A DNA stretch of 64,000 bases, taken from Papaver somniferum. Lineage: Eukaryota; Streptophyta; Magnoliopsida; Ranunculales; Papaveraceae. Below, one piece after another: positions 10,507 to 22,861 of this stretch. How positions within the stretch are numbered: the stretch's first letter is position 1; each line of letters begins with the position of its first letter. Below the pieces are notes generated by a model that was given only the letters and a program-made list of their open reading frames with translations, did not search any database and was not told the origin of the DNA. Both the position numbers and the translations under genes were made by a program. Location: the NCBI RefSeq assembly GCF_003573695.1, contig NC_039358.1, forward strand, positions 230,653,560 to 230,717,559, read 5' to 3'.

Positions 10507-13118
10507 ATGTCGAAAATGATAGCTTTTCATATGTGTACAGTTCCAGGCATAGTCGGTTCAAATAAAGGAGGATTATTTTATGAACATTTAGAAGACTTCA
10601 CGAGTTTTGGTCCTCTACCAAGTATTTGCTTGCAAATTAGTATACTTTCTTTTGTACCCCATCTCATGCATATGACATTGTCACGGTTCCATCAACCCTT
10701 GCTTGTTTCTCAAATACTGGTAAGGCCTGTTTATTAGTTTCTCTAGTACGTACGTTTTTATTTGTATGATTATTGATGGCTTGGTTATATATGTTACATA
10801 TACATGCATAGGGAGGGATACTTGCTAGTCCATGGGTTCTCAGCTCTCTCTCGATAAAAGTGTCATCTCACATGTCCGTCGGAATTAATTATTTCTTATT
10901 CCCTCTAAATGGATTTCAAGTAGTAGACATGCTTGCTCATTTCAGTTCCATGTTTTTTATATTTAAAGTTGGAGTTCAAATGGATCCGAAAATATTAAAG
11001 AGAGCTGGGCGGCGACCATACATCATCGGATTCTTTTGTATGCTTTGCTCTTATGTATTCGGACTTCAAATTTCCCATAGACTCCCAAAGAATGATATAC
11101 TGGCTCTAAAGTTACTTCATAAGAGCTCTGATAGAGTCGTAGATCTATTCGGAAGTATTTCCTTCCCTGTTATCGCCTATGTACTCGATGATCTTAAACT
11201 TCTTAACTCCGACCTTGGTATTTCAGCGATTCATATATCAATGGTTGCTGATTTTCTTCATATGGCTTTAAAATTCTTCAGCTTTTTGCGCCAAATAATG
11301 AGAGGTGCAAACCATTCATATGCACTACCTGCAGTGTTAATTTTATTGGGGACGGTGATTTATATATTTTTTATTATGCGGCCGGCAGCGTCATGGATTG
11401 TAAAGAATACACCTGAAGGGAGACCTGTAGATGACATTTACATTACCTTGATAATGATTTCAGTTCTTCTGTGTGGATTAGCTAGTGAATATTGTGGATT
11501 GAATGGTACAGTTGGGGTTTTCTTACTAGGTTTGGCTATACCTGATGGGCCACCTTTAGGATCAGCTTTAGTTCAGAAGCTACGCATTGTTTCTGTATTT
11601 TTCATGCCTCTTCATATGGGTATCGTTGGATATAAAACGAACATTCACTTAGTTACTTTCGGATATTTTTGGCGTGTTTTACTGGTCATCCTCGGTTGTA
11701 TCATTGGAAAGATTATAGGCCTTTTTATCCCAGCTGTGCTTTTTGGAGTCTCACCGCGAGATAGTATCTTGCTTGGACTCACAATGAACTTGAAAGGAAT
11801 TGTCGAGGTTTCTCAACTTAACACCTGGTTAGATTCAGTAAATACCAAAGTGCGTCTTCAAACACTAAAAGTTTTTCTTTATTGTAGAATATGTTATAAT
11901 ATCTTACCAACTTAACATGTTTTCTTATGTACTCTGCAGGAAATTTTTAGTGCATCAAATACAATCATGGTTCTCGCACTTGTAGTGCTAGTAGCTGTTA
12001 TTACACCGGCGGTGAAATACTTGTATGACCCTTCATCGAAATACTCAACCTACAAGGGAAAGTCAATTTTGCAGTCGAATGAAAACAACTCAGATTTTCG
12101 AGTACTTGTATGTGTTCATACCCAAGATGATGTTCCAGGCATTATCAGAATTATTGAAGCCTCCAATCCTACCAAACTCCACCCACTCACCATTTATCTC
12201 CTCCATCTCGTTGAGCTTGTCGGTCGTGCTTCTCCTCTCCTTATATCTCACTCTTTGAAGGAGCGTGCTTCCACATCAAACCCTACCAAATCGGAAAGGA
12301 TAATCAATGTTTTCCAACAATTCCAAAAACAAAACCAAAACCTTGTTAGCGTTCATCCCTTCACCACTATCTCTCCGTATGCTTCAATGCACAACGATAT
12401 ATGCACCATGTCAGTCGACAAGAGGGCTGCGCTCGTTATCTTCCCTTTCTGCAGGCAAGACTCAATAAGCCTGAGGGATGATCTGGCCAGACCAATTGAT
12501 TCCGATCGTGCAATCAAAACCCTTCTTCAAAATCTGTTGCGGAACACCCCATGCTCAGTCGGGATCTTAGTGGATGGTAGTAATCTCCAAACAAAATCTA
12601 CTTGCTTCTTTCCCGACACGCCTTACCGCGTGGTTGTACTCTTTTTTGGTGGCCCGGATGATCGAGAAGCATTGGCTTTTGCAATGAATATGATTCATCA
12701 TCCGTACGTTTTTGTTACTCTTGTTAGGTTTTATGGTCCTGCAAGTCTATCATCTGAAGGAGTTAGTGACTATCACAATGAATCGGTTAGAATTGATATT
12801 GGGAGGAACATGTTTCTTGATGATGAATTAGTAGACCATTTCAGGGTTAACACCATGCATGATGAAACGTTGATTTACAAAGAAGTAGAGGTAAAAGATG
12901 GTGCAGAAACGATATGGGCAGTCCGGTCACTTAACCAAGATTTTGATCTTATGCTCGTAGGAAGACAACAAATATCCGATTCAAAAATAATTTCAGGATT
13001 AAATGAAAATTGGGATGAATGTGGAGAGCTAGGATCTATCGGAGACTTGGTAACATCTCCTGATTATGGTGCTGAGGGCTCAATCTTAATAATTCACCGA
13101 AGACGAGATATTACTTAA
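10507..13118 (+). CDS. CHX: Cation/H+ antiporter, CHX family (CPA2)
   Basis: Three exons: 10507-10719, 10812-11849 and 11940-13118. Introns of 92 and 90 bp have GT-AG ends and all exon lengths are multiples of three, giving 809 residues, normal for plant CHX proteins. The join QIL/GGIL restores the first conserved helix, and NTK/EIFSA restores the loop after the last helices. Residues about 45-440 form the hydrophobic Na+/H+-exchanger domain; the C-terminal 370 residues are the soluble CHX tail. The ion-path segment reads SFPVIAYVLDDLKLLNSDLG, then ISMVADFL with the expected Asp at about residue 218. The usual Asn before that Asp is Ala, and the Gly-Arg after LNSDLG is Gly-Ile, both unusual. 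Family members move K+ or Na+ against H+ in endomembranes or plasma membrane; many act in pollen. Start chosen at MSKMIAF because it aligns with the start of the duplicate copy. No inactivating change seen. Confidence 0.92.
10720..10811 (+). other. CHX intron 1
   Basis: Begins GTAAGGCCTG and ends TGCATAG; 92 bp, phase 0. The same intron in the inverted copy holds a 5.1-kb copia element. Confidence 0.88.
11850..11939 (+). other. CHX intron 2
   Basis: Begins GTGCGTCTTC and ends CTCTGCAG; 90 bp, phase 0. Both splice sites are conserved in the inverted copy (25634-25746). Confidence 0.88.
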
Positions 13119-13305
13119 TCATGGGAACATAATGGTACACACTTACTGATCTCAAATTTTCAGATTCATGTACACCGTATTACACGACATTCTACATATT
13201 CGAATGTTCCACATAACATGGTACGCACGCCATACTGGCACTTTTGTAGGTCAGAAGAAGACAAATTTGAATTGAATTTGTAGATACGACATATGCCATC
13301 ACTTA

Positions 13306-13811
13306 TGTTGAATGAGTTAGGAGGACCAAACAACGCGAAGAGAAGCTCACATCAAGCGCATAGACATTCGCTACTAAGGTACGCGATGACATCATGACAA
13401 CAGTGCAAAGATAAGGTTCACGTGTTAAGTGTGATACTATGTGCAAAAGAAAGGTTGACTTTTTTTTTCTATAGGAGCGAAACTGATAGTTTCGCATGGA
13501 GGTGGCCGAGGTTATAGGAGGAAAAAAGAGATGTATTAGTGGTGATCCACTATATAATATTATATGTCATCCGTTATGTAAATATCCATATAAGAGACAG
13601 GAGAGTATTAAAAAAAAGTTTAGATCTTTCTAGTCTAGTCAGGTATTGTTTTGGAGGAAAATTGTCTGAACTCTAAAACTAGGGTTTACATAACTTCCAT
13701 TGCAATTTTATTATCTTCCTAATAATACCTGAAGTTTATGCTTGTCGTGTTGTGATTCATTTACTAAATATGATGAGGTTATAGTTGTATATTTTGCTAT
13801 AACTACATTTT
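13306..13811 (+). repeat. Diverged LTR related to the Tat-like element at 1101
   Basis: Shares the layout of the 474-bp LTRs rather than high identity. It starts TGTTGAATGAG, has a GATGACATCATGAC block, GTTCACGTGTTAAGTGTGA (compare CACGTGTAAAGTGTGAGG), then a CATCCGTTATGTAAATATCC block with ATATAAGAG (compare CATCCACTATGTAAAACC with ATATAAAG), and ends CTATAACTACA. It is followed by TTTTAGCG, as is the 5' LTR at 1575. No partner LTR or target duplication found, so this is the 5' end of a truncated element or a solo LTR with leader. Confidence 0.6.
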
Positions 13812-15442
13812 AGCGTATAAAAGTAGCTCGGAGGAGTAAGAGGATTTATCCTCAGCTGTTGAGTTGTTTTAAAAAATGACTTGAGTTCATCATTTTCATT
13901 GTTTTGTGTTTCAAAAGCTTTCTCTTATCCTACTTTTATTTTTGTGTAATCAGGTGTTGTCTAACTCGTTATTTTTGAGATTCCATCATATTCTGGGATC
14001 TTTATCATCTTTAAGTTTTAGATTTGGGATTTGATCGAATTTTTATTGTAACTTCAAGATTTCTCAAATTTTGACGGTAAAAGTATTTGGATATATATTC
14101 ACTGCTTTTGAAGCTAGTAAAAGTATTATTAAGTATAAAAGGTTTATGAATCATTGTTTTTGGTGAAATTTAGATTTGAATTTTCTTGATTCTTTCTTAG
14201 GCACTGTTAAGTGTTCATTTTCAAGTATACCAAAATCCATCAATATAATCGGTTACTCGAACCCATCCATTTTCCTGAAAAACACCTTTGAGTCGAGTTT
14301 AGTGTGAACTCAGTGAGTTTCCTGTTTGAAGTTAGTATCATTAACTTGTAAGTGAAGCAATGGTGAGAGTCCTTATATGATTTTTATATATAGGCAAAAA
14401 TAAATTTTCATATCCCTAAGTCAAAAAGTAAAATAAAGTTAATTATATAATTTTCATAATTGGACGATCGAAGGGAGTCCTTATATGTGTTCACTATGGG
14501 GGCTAAAAATCCAATTCCACGCAACGTTTTTTTTTTTTTTTTATTTTTCATCGCAAAAATTGGACTCGAATTGATCTTTTTTCAACGAAATTGGATCGCC
14601 AATCGGAGAGCCATCAACCCCGGCTACTGTTAGGCGCAACAAAACGATCGGAAGTCGAGCCGATTGACGGTAATTGTGGCGTGAAAATGGCCAAAAAACC
14701 GTCACCTATGCTTTTAATTTTGATCTTGATCGTTGATTATGAGCAAAATTCAGTCACAGGATCTAAAAATGTCGTTGCTATTACAAAATTGTTACACAAA
14801 ATCGTTACAAACTGTTACAAAACAAGTATCACATATATGTTACACTTATAATTGTTATTAAACTAATGTAACAAAAACTGTCGCAAATATTGTTACAAAA
14901 ATCCATTCCCTTACGGTTCCACCCACTCCCAAACTTCGGTCGGCCCCCCACCGCATTGCGGTAAAAGTTATGTATCTATTGCATAATTGATGATTTTCAA
15001 GAATACTCAATTTCATGTAATCATGATTGGAAGAAAAAAACATCATCTTTTTTTATAGAATAACAGTGTTTATGGAGGTTTAAAAAATTGATTTTTTGGA
15101 AAAGAATCAAAACTTTAGTTGATTTCATTTTGTTTTCGATTGATATTGTTATGGAGACTTTTTAAGGAAATGATTATAATATATAACTTCAATTGATATT
15201 ACTATAATCATGATTTTGGAAAAATAACACCATTTTAGGGAAAAGATGTTAGTTTTCCAAATACTTAAAGTTGGGTTTAAATATTTTTAATCATGATTTT
15301 GCTAATTTTAATTTTTCTTTTTAGCTTAAACTTTTTGTGCCATTGTTGATAAAAATGTGAGCTACATTAAAGAGAAGCCTTTTTAATTACCGGTCATTCT
15401 GTCTATTTTATACTTAGTTTTTTTTTCTGACGAAGTTTCATT
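13812..15442. other. Intergenic DNA, no gene recognised
   Basis: The first 100 bp may be leader of the truncated element. A poly-T run lies at 14527-14542 and a short cluster of GTTACA-like motifs at 14775-14895. An 86-codon frame at 14591-14851 resembles nothing I know. The rest is AT-rich with dense stops. Confidence 0.45.
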
Positions 15443-16345
15443 TAAATATAGGGTGTTCTTGTATATACCCCTAAATTACTAGTGGTATCCCTTTATCTCT
15501 GTACCCACTAATGTTACCTTCCTACCCATCAAAGTATAAATTTGTCTATACCCCTATGCAGAAAGAAAGAGAGACTAACCGAATATTTAATCATGGCATT
15601 AATGTTTCATTGTCTAAGAATACATCTCTCTCTCTAATTGTCTAATAATAAATTTCTCTCTCTCTAACGAGTGAGTCTTTGATCTTGCGCAATTATTATT
15701 AGAAAAAAGTAACTCTTAATTCCTAATCTTTTTTTTTTATGATGGATGATAATCTATATTAGGGTTTTAGTTTTTCTTATCTCATTCCGTAATAAGTCAC
15801 GCTTTCAGAATTAAACATTCAAAAAGCAAGAGCTCTTTGGATTTGTTTCTTTATCTAGCTATTGGTGGTGGATGTGATCATGGGTTCCAATTACATGACT
15901 TCCAAAAGTTACAAGCTATTAATAGGGTTTAACAGGAAAAAAGAAATAGAGGGTTGTTTGATCGATCAGCTATTGCTCATGAATGGTTTTGTTTTATTGA
16001 AGTTCTTAAATACAAGAATACAAGTTGTTAGGTGTTGAGATTAAATATAAAATTTTTTTTGATCGATTCAGTATTTATTTTTTGGATTGATTTATTCCGC
16101 TTACTTGGGTTAATTTGCCTATAACAGTGCAGTAAAAGATAAGAGGGATTTACTCTGTCATTTAAGGATTGTTCTATTTATGGATTTTCGTTTTAATTTA
16201 CGGTAATATCAATAAATTTTCCATTTTATAAGGAAGGGGTACGTATATAAAAAAATTCGAAAAAATTGAACTTTTTGTATTAACGGAATTTTAGTTAGTT
16301 ATTCTAGTTAAAAGGGGTACTGTTAGTAAATCTTTGGGGTACAAA

Positions 16346-19300
16346 CACTACAAGAAACTTCATGTATCGCAACACGTTGATTGTATGGCAAGAACCCACT
16401 TTTTGTGTGGCAACATCCTTTTGACACATAAAAACTTTTTGCCACACTGTGTGGAAACAAACAGTGTGACAAGAAGTTGTTGGCACACCTTTAATATAGT
16501 GAGGAAATAGATAGGTTTTATGCCACACCAAAAGGTGAGGCAATAACACGAGGCAAAAAGCATTTTTCTAATTTAAAAGCATTTTTCTAATTTAATTATT
16601 ATTTTATTCAGTTTTATTTTAATTATAAATAGGTTTTATGCCACACCAAAAGATGAGGCAATAACATGAGGCAAAAGGCATTTTTATAATTTAATTATTA
16701 TTTTATTTTCAGTTTCATTTTATTCTAAAAATTTGTTGCCACACTGCTAGTGATATAATAATGTGCGACTAAAAACAATTTTTTTAATATATAATTTTAA
16801 TTTTCTTTTATTTAAAATGTATTTTTGCCACACCAAAAGCCTAACTGTAGCAACAAAATATCTATTGCACATGTTCGCCAACGCGTTCATAAACAGGGAC
16901 GTTATACAGTAAAATTATATTAAAAAAAATCATTTTACTCGCATGAATTAAATCAGAACAAAGAATTCAAATTGAATTAAAACGAAAAATATCTGTTCCA
17001 GAGTATGTTGATTCCCCTTTGACATAAGAAAACATTTACACAATCCCCAAGTAAACAAACTTCAAAGAAACTTTAATCTTCAAACTAAACCTATTCAACG
17101 CTAAATCCATCCCAGCCGTCCACCCTAGGACTCGCGCTCTTGCTAAAGAGATGAAAACAAACACCAACAAGAAAAAAGAACATCACAGATCAAAACAAAC
17201 ACCAACAAGTAAAAAAAAACATCACGGAATGGCAGAGAATCATCATGTCTAAAAAGATTGGGCTGTAAGAGAAATATTCAATATAACACCAACATGCAAA
17301 GAGTAAATATCATACTAACATACCAACAATTATGACCACTTCACATGTTTTTTTGAGATAGTCAGAATTATATAAGTTTAAAATCAAGGAAAATGATACT
17401 TACAATCATTTTGAGATCTGTACAGTTGCTCCTCAATTCTGTTAGACTGCTCCGCAGGTCTAGCGAGTTGCTCCTTATGTCTGTAAGGATGCTTCGCAGG
17501 TCTAACAAGATGTTCCTCATATCTATAAGGCTGCTCCTCAGATATGTTAAGTTGCTCTAAAGGTCTGTAAGGCTGCTCCCAAGGTGCAAATAGTGGCTGC
17601 GCAGGTCTGAAGTGGTAATCTGAAGGTCCTGAAAACTACCTCGGACTCAAAACGTGCCCTGGCCTGTAGCACGATCTAACATACTCCGACATTTTGGTCT
17701 CACGCATCTTAGCCTCCTCATCACATGCTTTTAGCCGTGCCTCGCATTCTGCATCTCGTTCCCTGATGCGCCTATCAAAATCTTCATCCCGCTCTTTCAT
17801 TCGTCTCTCAAAATCTTCATTTCTCTCATAACTAGAGCATGTCGGATATCTTTCATCTCTTACACGTTTCTGCCTTGTTGTAGGTACTACATTTCCATAG
17901 GCTTCATCACTAATTGGTTGTTGGTTACCATCCTCATCAAACCCATTCTCATCCAACCCTGATTGTTCCCTCATCTGGACCTATGTATATCAGAAAAAAT
18001 GTAGGATAAAAGATCTTATCTTCTATGATAAGAAGTGTATGAACCTTACTACAGCAGATACTTACTATGAAGCCTTGTGAAATTGGGTCCAAAGTTTTTC
18101 CAGTTTTTTTATTCACATGGGTTTTAATGTACACATCACCATCATTTGGTGGGTTCCCTCCATTATCTTGAGCCTGTACAAATTCCATCACGTACAATGA
18201 ATAATAGTAATTGAAAGCAAAATATGAAAAACTACATACAAAAAGCTTCAGGTGCTATCCTAACATATGATATTCCAATTCTTGACAAGGTTTTGCAATT
18301 TGCAGCTAAGTCATCCAGATGATCAACAAACGCTACAACATGCGAAAACAAAGACACGCCTAAGTACAGTTACAAATAAAAAACTTCTTACTTATATCCA
18401 AAATTTTTTGAAGTTGCAATGAAAAGTGGTTGTAAAGACCAAATTATGTATGTACCATTTCAGCTTTGCATCGAGCGTGATTTTTCCTGCCCATTGTGTG
18501 CCATGGTAGATTGATTGTGAGAAAGGATTATTAACTTTGTAAGATTCCTAACTTGAATGATTTTCTTTATAATTCAGGAAAAACCATGAACAGGATGAAC
18601 TCCAAAATCGTAATAGATTGTGAGCATGGTGAACAGTATTATTTAACACTTGATCCGAATAGTAAATAATACGACAAGGAAAAGCTGGCGCTGGCATATC
18701 CTAATTGAAATACTACCACGCACGTTCATACATCTCATATAAGATTTGTATATCTAACAATTCATTGTGCATATTACTATTACTTAGTCAACAATCCCAT
18801 ACATCCCACACGGTTACTCCATAAGAATTGGTGGTATTAGTTGCCTGGTATTCGGATTTCAAACTAATTAAACAGAGTTTTCACATCAAGAGATTTATTC
18901 AATATGCGTTTATATTTGAAAATTTAATATGCTGGTGGTGGCAGTCAATATCTCCTAGACTGGGAGTGGCAACTGAAATAGGCATAATTGGGATAGAAAA
19001 TTAGAGTAACCAGTTGATCAATAGAGCCAGGAACCACAGCCATTTACAAAACATAAGCACCATGAGTGGAATCAATTGAGATCAGTGGATTATGTCAGAC
19101 AACATTACAGCACGTAAAAAATGGAAAACCATAGTAAAAAAATTTCATACAGAATTGCAGGCGACACTAACTATTTATCTTTTTTAGTGCTTAACTGAAT
19201 GGAGATCAAAATTCATTCATTAGCCAAGTAGTGCTGCACCACAAGAAGCAATGTAAAGTAGGAAAAAGAACTTAGCGTCATGTTAGGAGCCAAATCTGTT

Positions 19301-20651
19301 AGCTGCTAATAACATGAGGATTTGTCTCTTAAGTCTTGACTATTCAGGAAGCAATATAAAATAGAAGAATGAATTTAACACATACAGAACATGAACCAGC
19401 GAGAATGAGTTTAAAATAGACTCCTTTCAATTTCCCAACCACACTCCATCATAGTCCCATCTAAAAATGTTAGAAGATTCGTGTAGGGACTCAGGAGGCA
19501 GGCAGTCCTCATTGCAGTGAAGCAACACCGAACTTCTCAAGGCAATCTAATAGAGAAGCAGACTCTACCAGATCACTGGAGAAGGTGGGCAACGACGTCG
19601 CCAATTGAGCAGCGGCGGCTTCTTTTTACTGCTCGGATAAGAATAAGATCAAGTAAATGCAATTTGATGTTAAACAAGATTGAAATAATTGATCGGATAA
19701 GAATAAGATCAATTATTTCAAGAACATCAAAAATCAAACACTAACAAACAAACAAAAAAAGGATTTTGGGATGAAAATAGCTCTCTGCCCTAACAAGAAA
19801 CAAACCCAAATCTAAATCTACGAATTTATACCCAATATAGATTTAGAACTTATCGAACTTTAACAAAATTATAAAAACATACCTCAATTTTCGGCAAACA
19901 AAGAACCCCTTGTAAGCAGTTCATTGTTCTACTGTTCAGAGAGACTTCTACAAACTCAAAGTTTACTGGTTCTTTTTTTCGTTTTTTTCCGTCTTTTCTT
20001 GGTTTTCTCCGTCAAGTAACGGGGGTTTAGTTCATGGACGTGTGTGAATCACATCAAGTAACGTACAATTCTCTTTTTAATTAATCTTAGAAACAAATCA
20101 ATCTAATGGGTTATGGAATCTTGCTTACAAATTGTACCTCGTGTGTACACCTAGGTACCGTACAGTTTGGTAACAAAATTGTCGCATCTCGTGTGTAAGA
20201 CTAAAAAGAGAATATGAGGCAGTAAGAGAAACAAAATTTAGTCTCACCAAAATCTGAAATGTTTCGACGGTTAGTGGTGGGCCATCCATCGATGTCCCAT
20301 TTACATAATAATTATACTGATTTATTAATTTTTTATAATAATTATTTTAATTTTTTAATTTTTTAAAAATAATTATAGCAGCACAGGTGCGGCAAAAAGG
20401 GAATCAAAATTTATTAATTATTTTATTTTAATACATTGCCGCATCAATGTGGCATAAAATAGACCTGTTGCAACAGTTAAAAGTTATATGAGGCAAAAGG
20501 TTACTTTTTTGCCTCGACTGCTTATTGATGTGGTAAAAGGTCTCACTTAATGCCACATCTTTTATGTGGTGAGGCTAAAACCTACCTATTGCCTCACTCT
20601 TTGTTGATGTGTGGTGAAGTGGTGTTGCAACAGACTCACTTTCTTGTAGTG
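16346..20651 (-). mobile_element. CACTA (En/Spm) transposon, non-autonomous
   Basis: The left end is CACTACAAGAAA (16346-16357) and the right end TTTCTTGTAGTG (20640-20651), a perfect CACTA terminal repeat. AAA flanks both sides (16343-16345, 20652-20654), the 3-bp duplication expected. Subterminal DNA at both ends is full of short GCCACAC/GAGGCAA motifs in both orientations (about 16380-16900 and 20380-20640), the usual binding-site arrays. No TNP2-like transposase was found; only the small gene at 17404-18333 is recognisable. At 4.3 kb it is shorter than autonomous CACTA elements. Confidence 0.9.
17404..18333 (-). pseudogene. CACTA-associated small gene (Transposase_24/Ptta-like)
   Basis: Exons on the minus strand: an upstream exon near 18241-18333 (HLDDLAANCKTLSRIGISYV), 18066-18173 (DGDVYIKTHVNKKTGKTLD) and 17404-17980. 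Splice ends GTATGT, GTAAGTATCT and ACAG/CATAG are visible. The middle exon has the KTHxNKKTGK signature seen near the C-terminus of plant En/Spm-associated proteins. The last exon is a charged coiled coil (ERRMKERDEDFDRRIRERDA), then a TAG at 17638-17636, after which the same frame runs on through a run of imperfect repeats of the EQPYR/EQLARPA type. That makes it a nonsense-mutated gene. Similar proteins are carried by CACTA elements; their role is not established. Confidence 0.6.
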
Positions 20652-20676
20652 AAACAGGAACGTCCTAAATATAAGG

Positions 20677-21592
20677 CTTCTGTTTCTAAAGAAGGCACAA
20701 TTAGGGGATACTCTCACAAATTGGGGAATACTAATGGTTATATGGGGATGGATTTTGGTTAAGGGGAATTCTAATTTGGTATCCCCAATTGTGCACCAAA
20801 TCAAAAATAAAAAAAACTTCATCAAATCTAATCATCACCGGTTATTTGGGTGTCCTTTTAAAATAATTCTATTGATGTTTCTCGATTTCATATTAACAAC
20901 TTGGATTTTTAAGCGTAATAGGTAGGAGATTTTTCACCTATTTATTTTCTTTTGATGCTAGCATATGTTTGTGAATATATGTCTTGATCTTATTTTGATG
21001 CTAGCATATGTTTTGATGTGCTGGATCTGAATCGTTAACATACTAGCTAGATTGATTTGATTTAGTCCTATAATGAAAATTGAGTTCTTATGTGATCTGA
21101 TAAGATAAAAACAAAAAACAAAATTTGCTTATACGGACATGTTTCCCTCTAAGATTTAATGGATGAAAAATTAGATGAAGTTGATTGATTTCTTACACGG
21201 AAACGCTTTCCTCTCGTCTGGTTATCTATCCCCACTAACAGTTTGAATCTCGAAAAAACACTAACAACACTCAGATTGAATTCTGGTACTCGAGTCAAAT
21301 ATTAGATAGCAGTCGGTATTGGTATGAAGTTTGAGAGCAATACCGACCGCAACAGTCGGTATTGATATTTTTATGAAACCAATACCGATTGTTTTAGTCG
21401 GCATTGCTTGTAAGTTGAAGGCAATACCGACTGAAATAAAGAAATATACGGTTATTACAAAAATATTATTTGGATAAGGGATTCCTAAATTATTTCATAA
21501 TGTTTTTATTTTTATTTTTCTTGAGTATCCCCGATTTGTGAGAGTATCCCCAATTGTGCCTTCTTTCCAAATGTAAGACTTTTATTATTAAA
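20677..21592. mobile_element. Small TIR element, about 0.9 kb
   Basis: The left arm contains AAAGAAGGCACAATT then GGGGATACTCTCACAAAT (about 20687-20720). The right arm, read backwards from about 21575, contains the same two blocks, and the match continues outward (CTT..TTT..AAAGAAGGC). No clear target duplication was found, so exact ends and superfamily are open. No coding sequence. It lies immediately beside the element ending at 20665. Confidence 0.6.
21311..21437. repeat. Palindromic repeat cluster (GTCGGTATTG / CAATACCGAC)
   Basis: Within 130 bp the motif GTCGGTATTG or GTCGGCATTG occurs three times and its complement CAATACCGAC/CAATACCGATT three times, alternating in orientation. Several hairpins could form. 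Confidence 0.75.
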
Positions 21593-21599
21593 TGAAACT

Positions 21600-22855
21600 A
21601 TATCATTTGGAACTGTTGTTGGATTCAGGTTCTTATAGGATTTGTGAATATGGGTGCTAGATTTTTCAACCTGATTTTCACATTATACTTTTGGTAAAAC
21701 CGAGGATGGTGTGATACAAAGTTACTTGTTAGTGATTAAGTATGCTACTTAGTGATGTAATGGTTGTCAAATTGCAAATCTGTTCTCTGTCTTAAAGCTG
21801 TGCATAGCCTATATTAATGTATCTCCCTACCTTTTTATTGTGCTACTTCAACAACAAGAATCCAGTGATCACCACCTCTGTTGCAACTTCACTAAAGCTG
21901 TCAATCTTGCCTCTCCTCTTATCCAAAGATACACCAATATTCATGGGTCAACCATCAAGAAAGGTAATAAGTCAATATCTGCAGATCCAGGATCAAGACA
22001 GAACTTTTGGAATTGGTGCTTGCCTCCTTTGGATCATCTGGAAGGCCATAAATGGTTTGTTCTTCAACAAAGTGAAACCAAGAATTCTGAATCATTCTAA
22101 CCACTAAATATGTTAAAACCTTAATGGTTGGAAATGAATTTTTTTCACCTCCTTAAATTAACATCCGTGAAAAAGGGGCTACATGTAGGATTCAGACCAA
22201 GTTCTCGTTGGAGATGCTCTAAGTATATATTCATACTCCACGGCGGAACGGAATTCTCTATCAAGAATTAAAATCCAAGTAGAGAATGTAAATCCAAGAA
22301 TTAAAATTTTCAATTTCCAAATGTTTGAGTTTTCTGTTCTATTCTGTTATTATTAATTTTTTCGATCAAATAAGTAGTATCTTGTTTTTGGAATATTTCT
22401 GATAATAGTAAACATGGTAATGAAATCTTACCTGTGCTCAAGGAGTTGTAATAAAATAAAATCATCAAGAGTACCAATAGGTGTTCTTCAAGTAAGTTTA
22501 CTTTTTCCCATTTACTCATTTTGGTTTTCTTATTTGTTCCTTCTTCTTTAAGGTTTGACTGATGAGATATTGGTATTTGGCGGGAATCAAAGTATATATT
22601 GATCAGAAAACTAATGCTTCACTGTTCACAATTTCAATTATATCCCTTTCTTGAAATTCTGCATTGCTTGTTCTCTTCAATCTTTTTCAAGGCAGGAAAC
22701 AAGGAAGTAAATGAGATCTTTTTTTAATCTACTTATGTGTACTTCTAATTTATTTATTTTGCTTATTTTGGATCCAACTACGGGTTGGGTATTTTTAGTT
22801 TCAAGGGATTGCACTAAGTAGATGTTCTTTATGGATCAGACAATTTTGCAAGTGT
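21600..22855. other. Intergenic DNA, no gene recognised
   Basis: Two overlapping short frames (21817-22107) have no recognisable domain. The tract may include upstream parts of the DUF3444 pseudogene that I cannot read. Confidence 0.4.
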
Positions 22856-22861
22856 CGTTTT

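Larger units (their letters stand above)
15451..20665. mobile_element. TIR element with 8-bp target duplication, split by CACTA
   Basis: The left end GGGTGTTCTTGTATATACCCC is matched in inverted form by the right end, GGACGTTCCTGTTTGTACCCC when read from 20665 backwards. The match extends into AAATTACTA/AAGATTTACTA and GTATCCCTTT/GTACCCCTTTT. TAAATATA flanks both ends exactly (15443-15450 and 20666-20673). Without the CACTA insertion and its 3-bp duplication the element is about 0.9 kb, with no coding sequence seen. It is a non-autonomous DNA transposon; an 8-bp duplication fits hAT or MULE superfamilies. Confidence 0.75.

Noticed and set aside
10337..10519. 60-codon frame overlapping the CHX start
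   Set aside because: Basic low-complexity sequence in the leader; the corresponding region of the inverted copy does not keep it as an obvious protein.
14591..14851. 86-codon + strand frame
   Set aside because: No similarity recognised; ends in a GTTACA-rich low-complexity stretch.
21817..22107. Two overlapping frames of 86-96 codons
   Set aside because: No domain; probably accidental, though an upstream part of the DUF3444 relic cannot be excluded.
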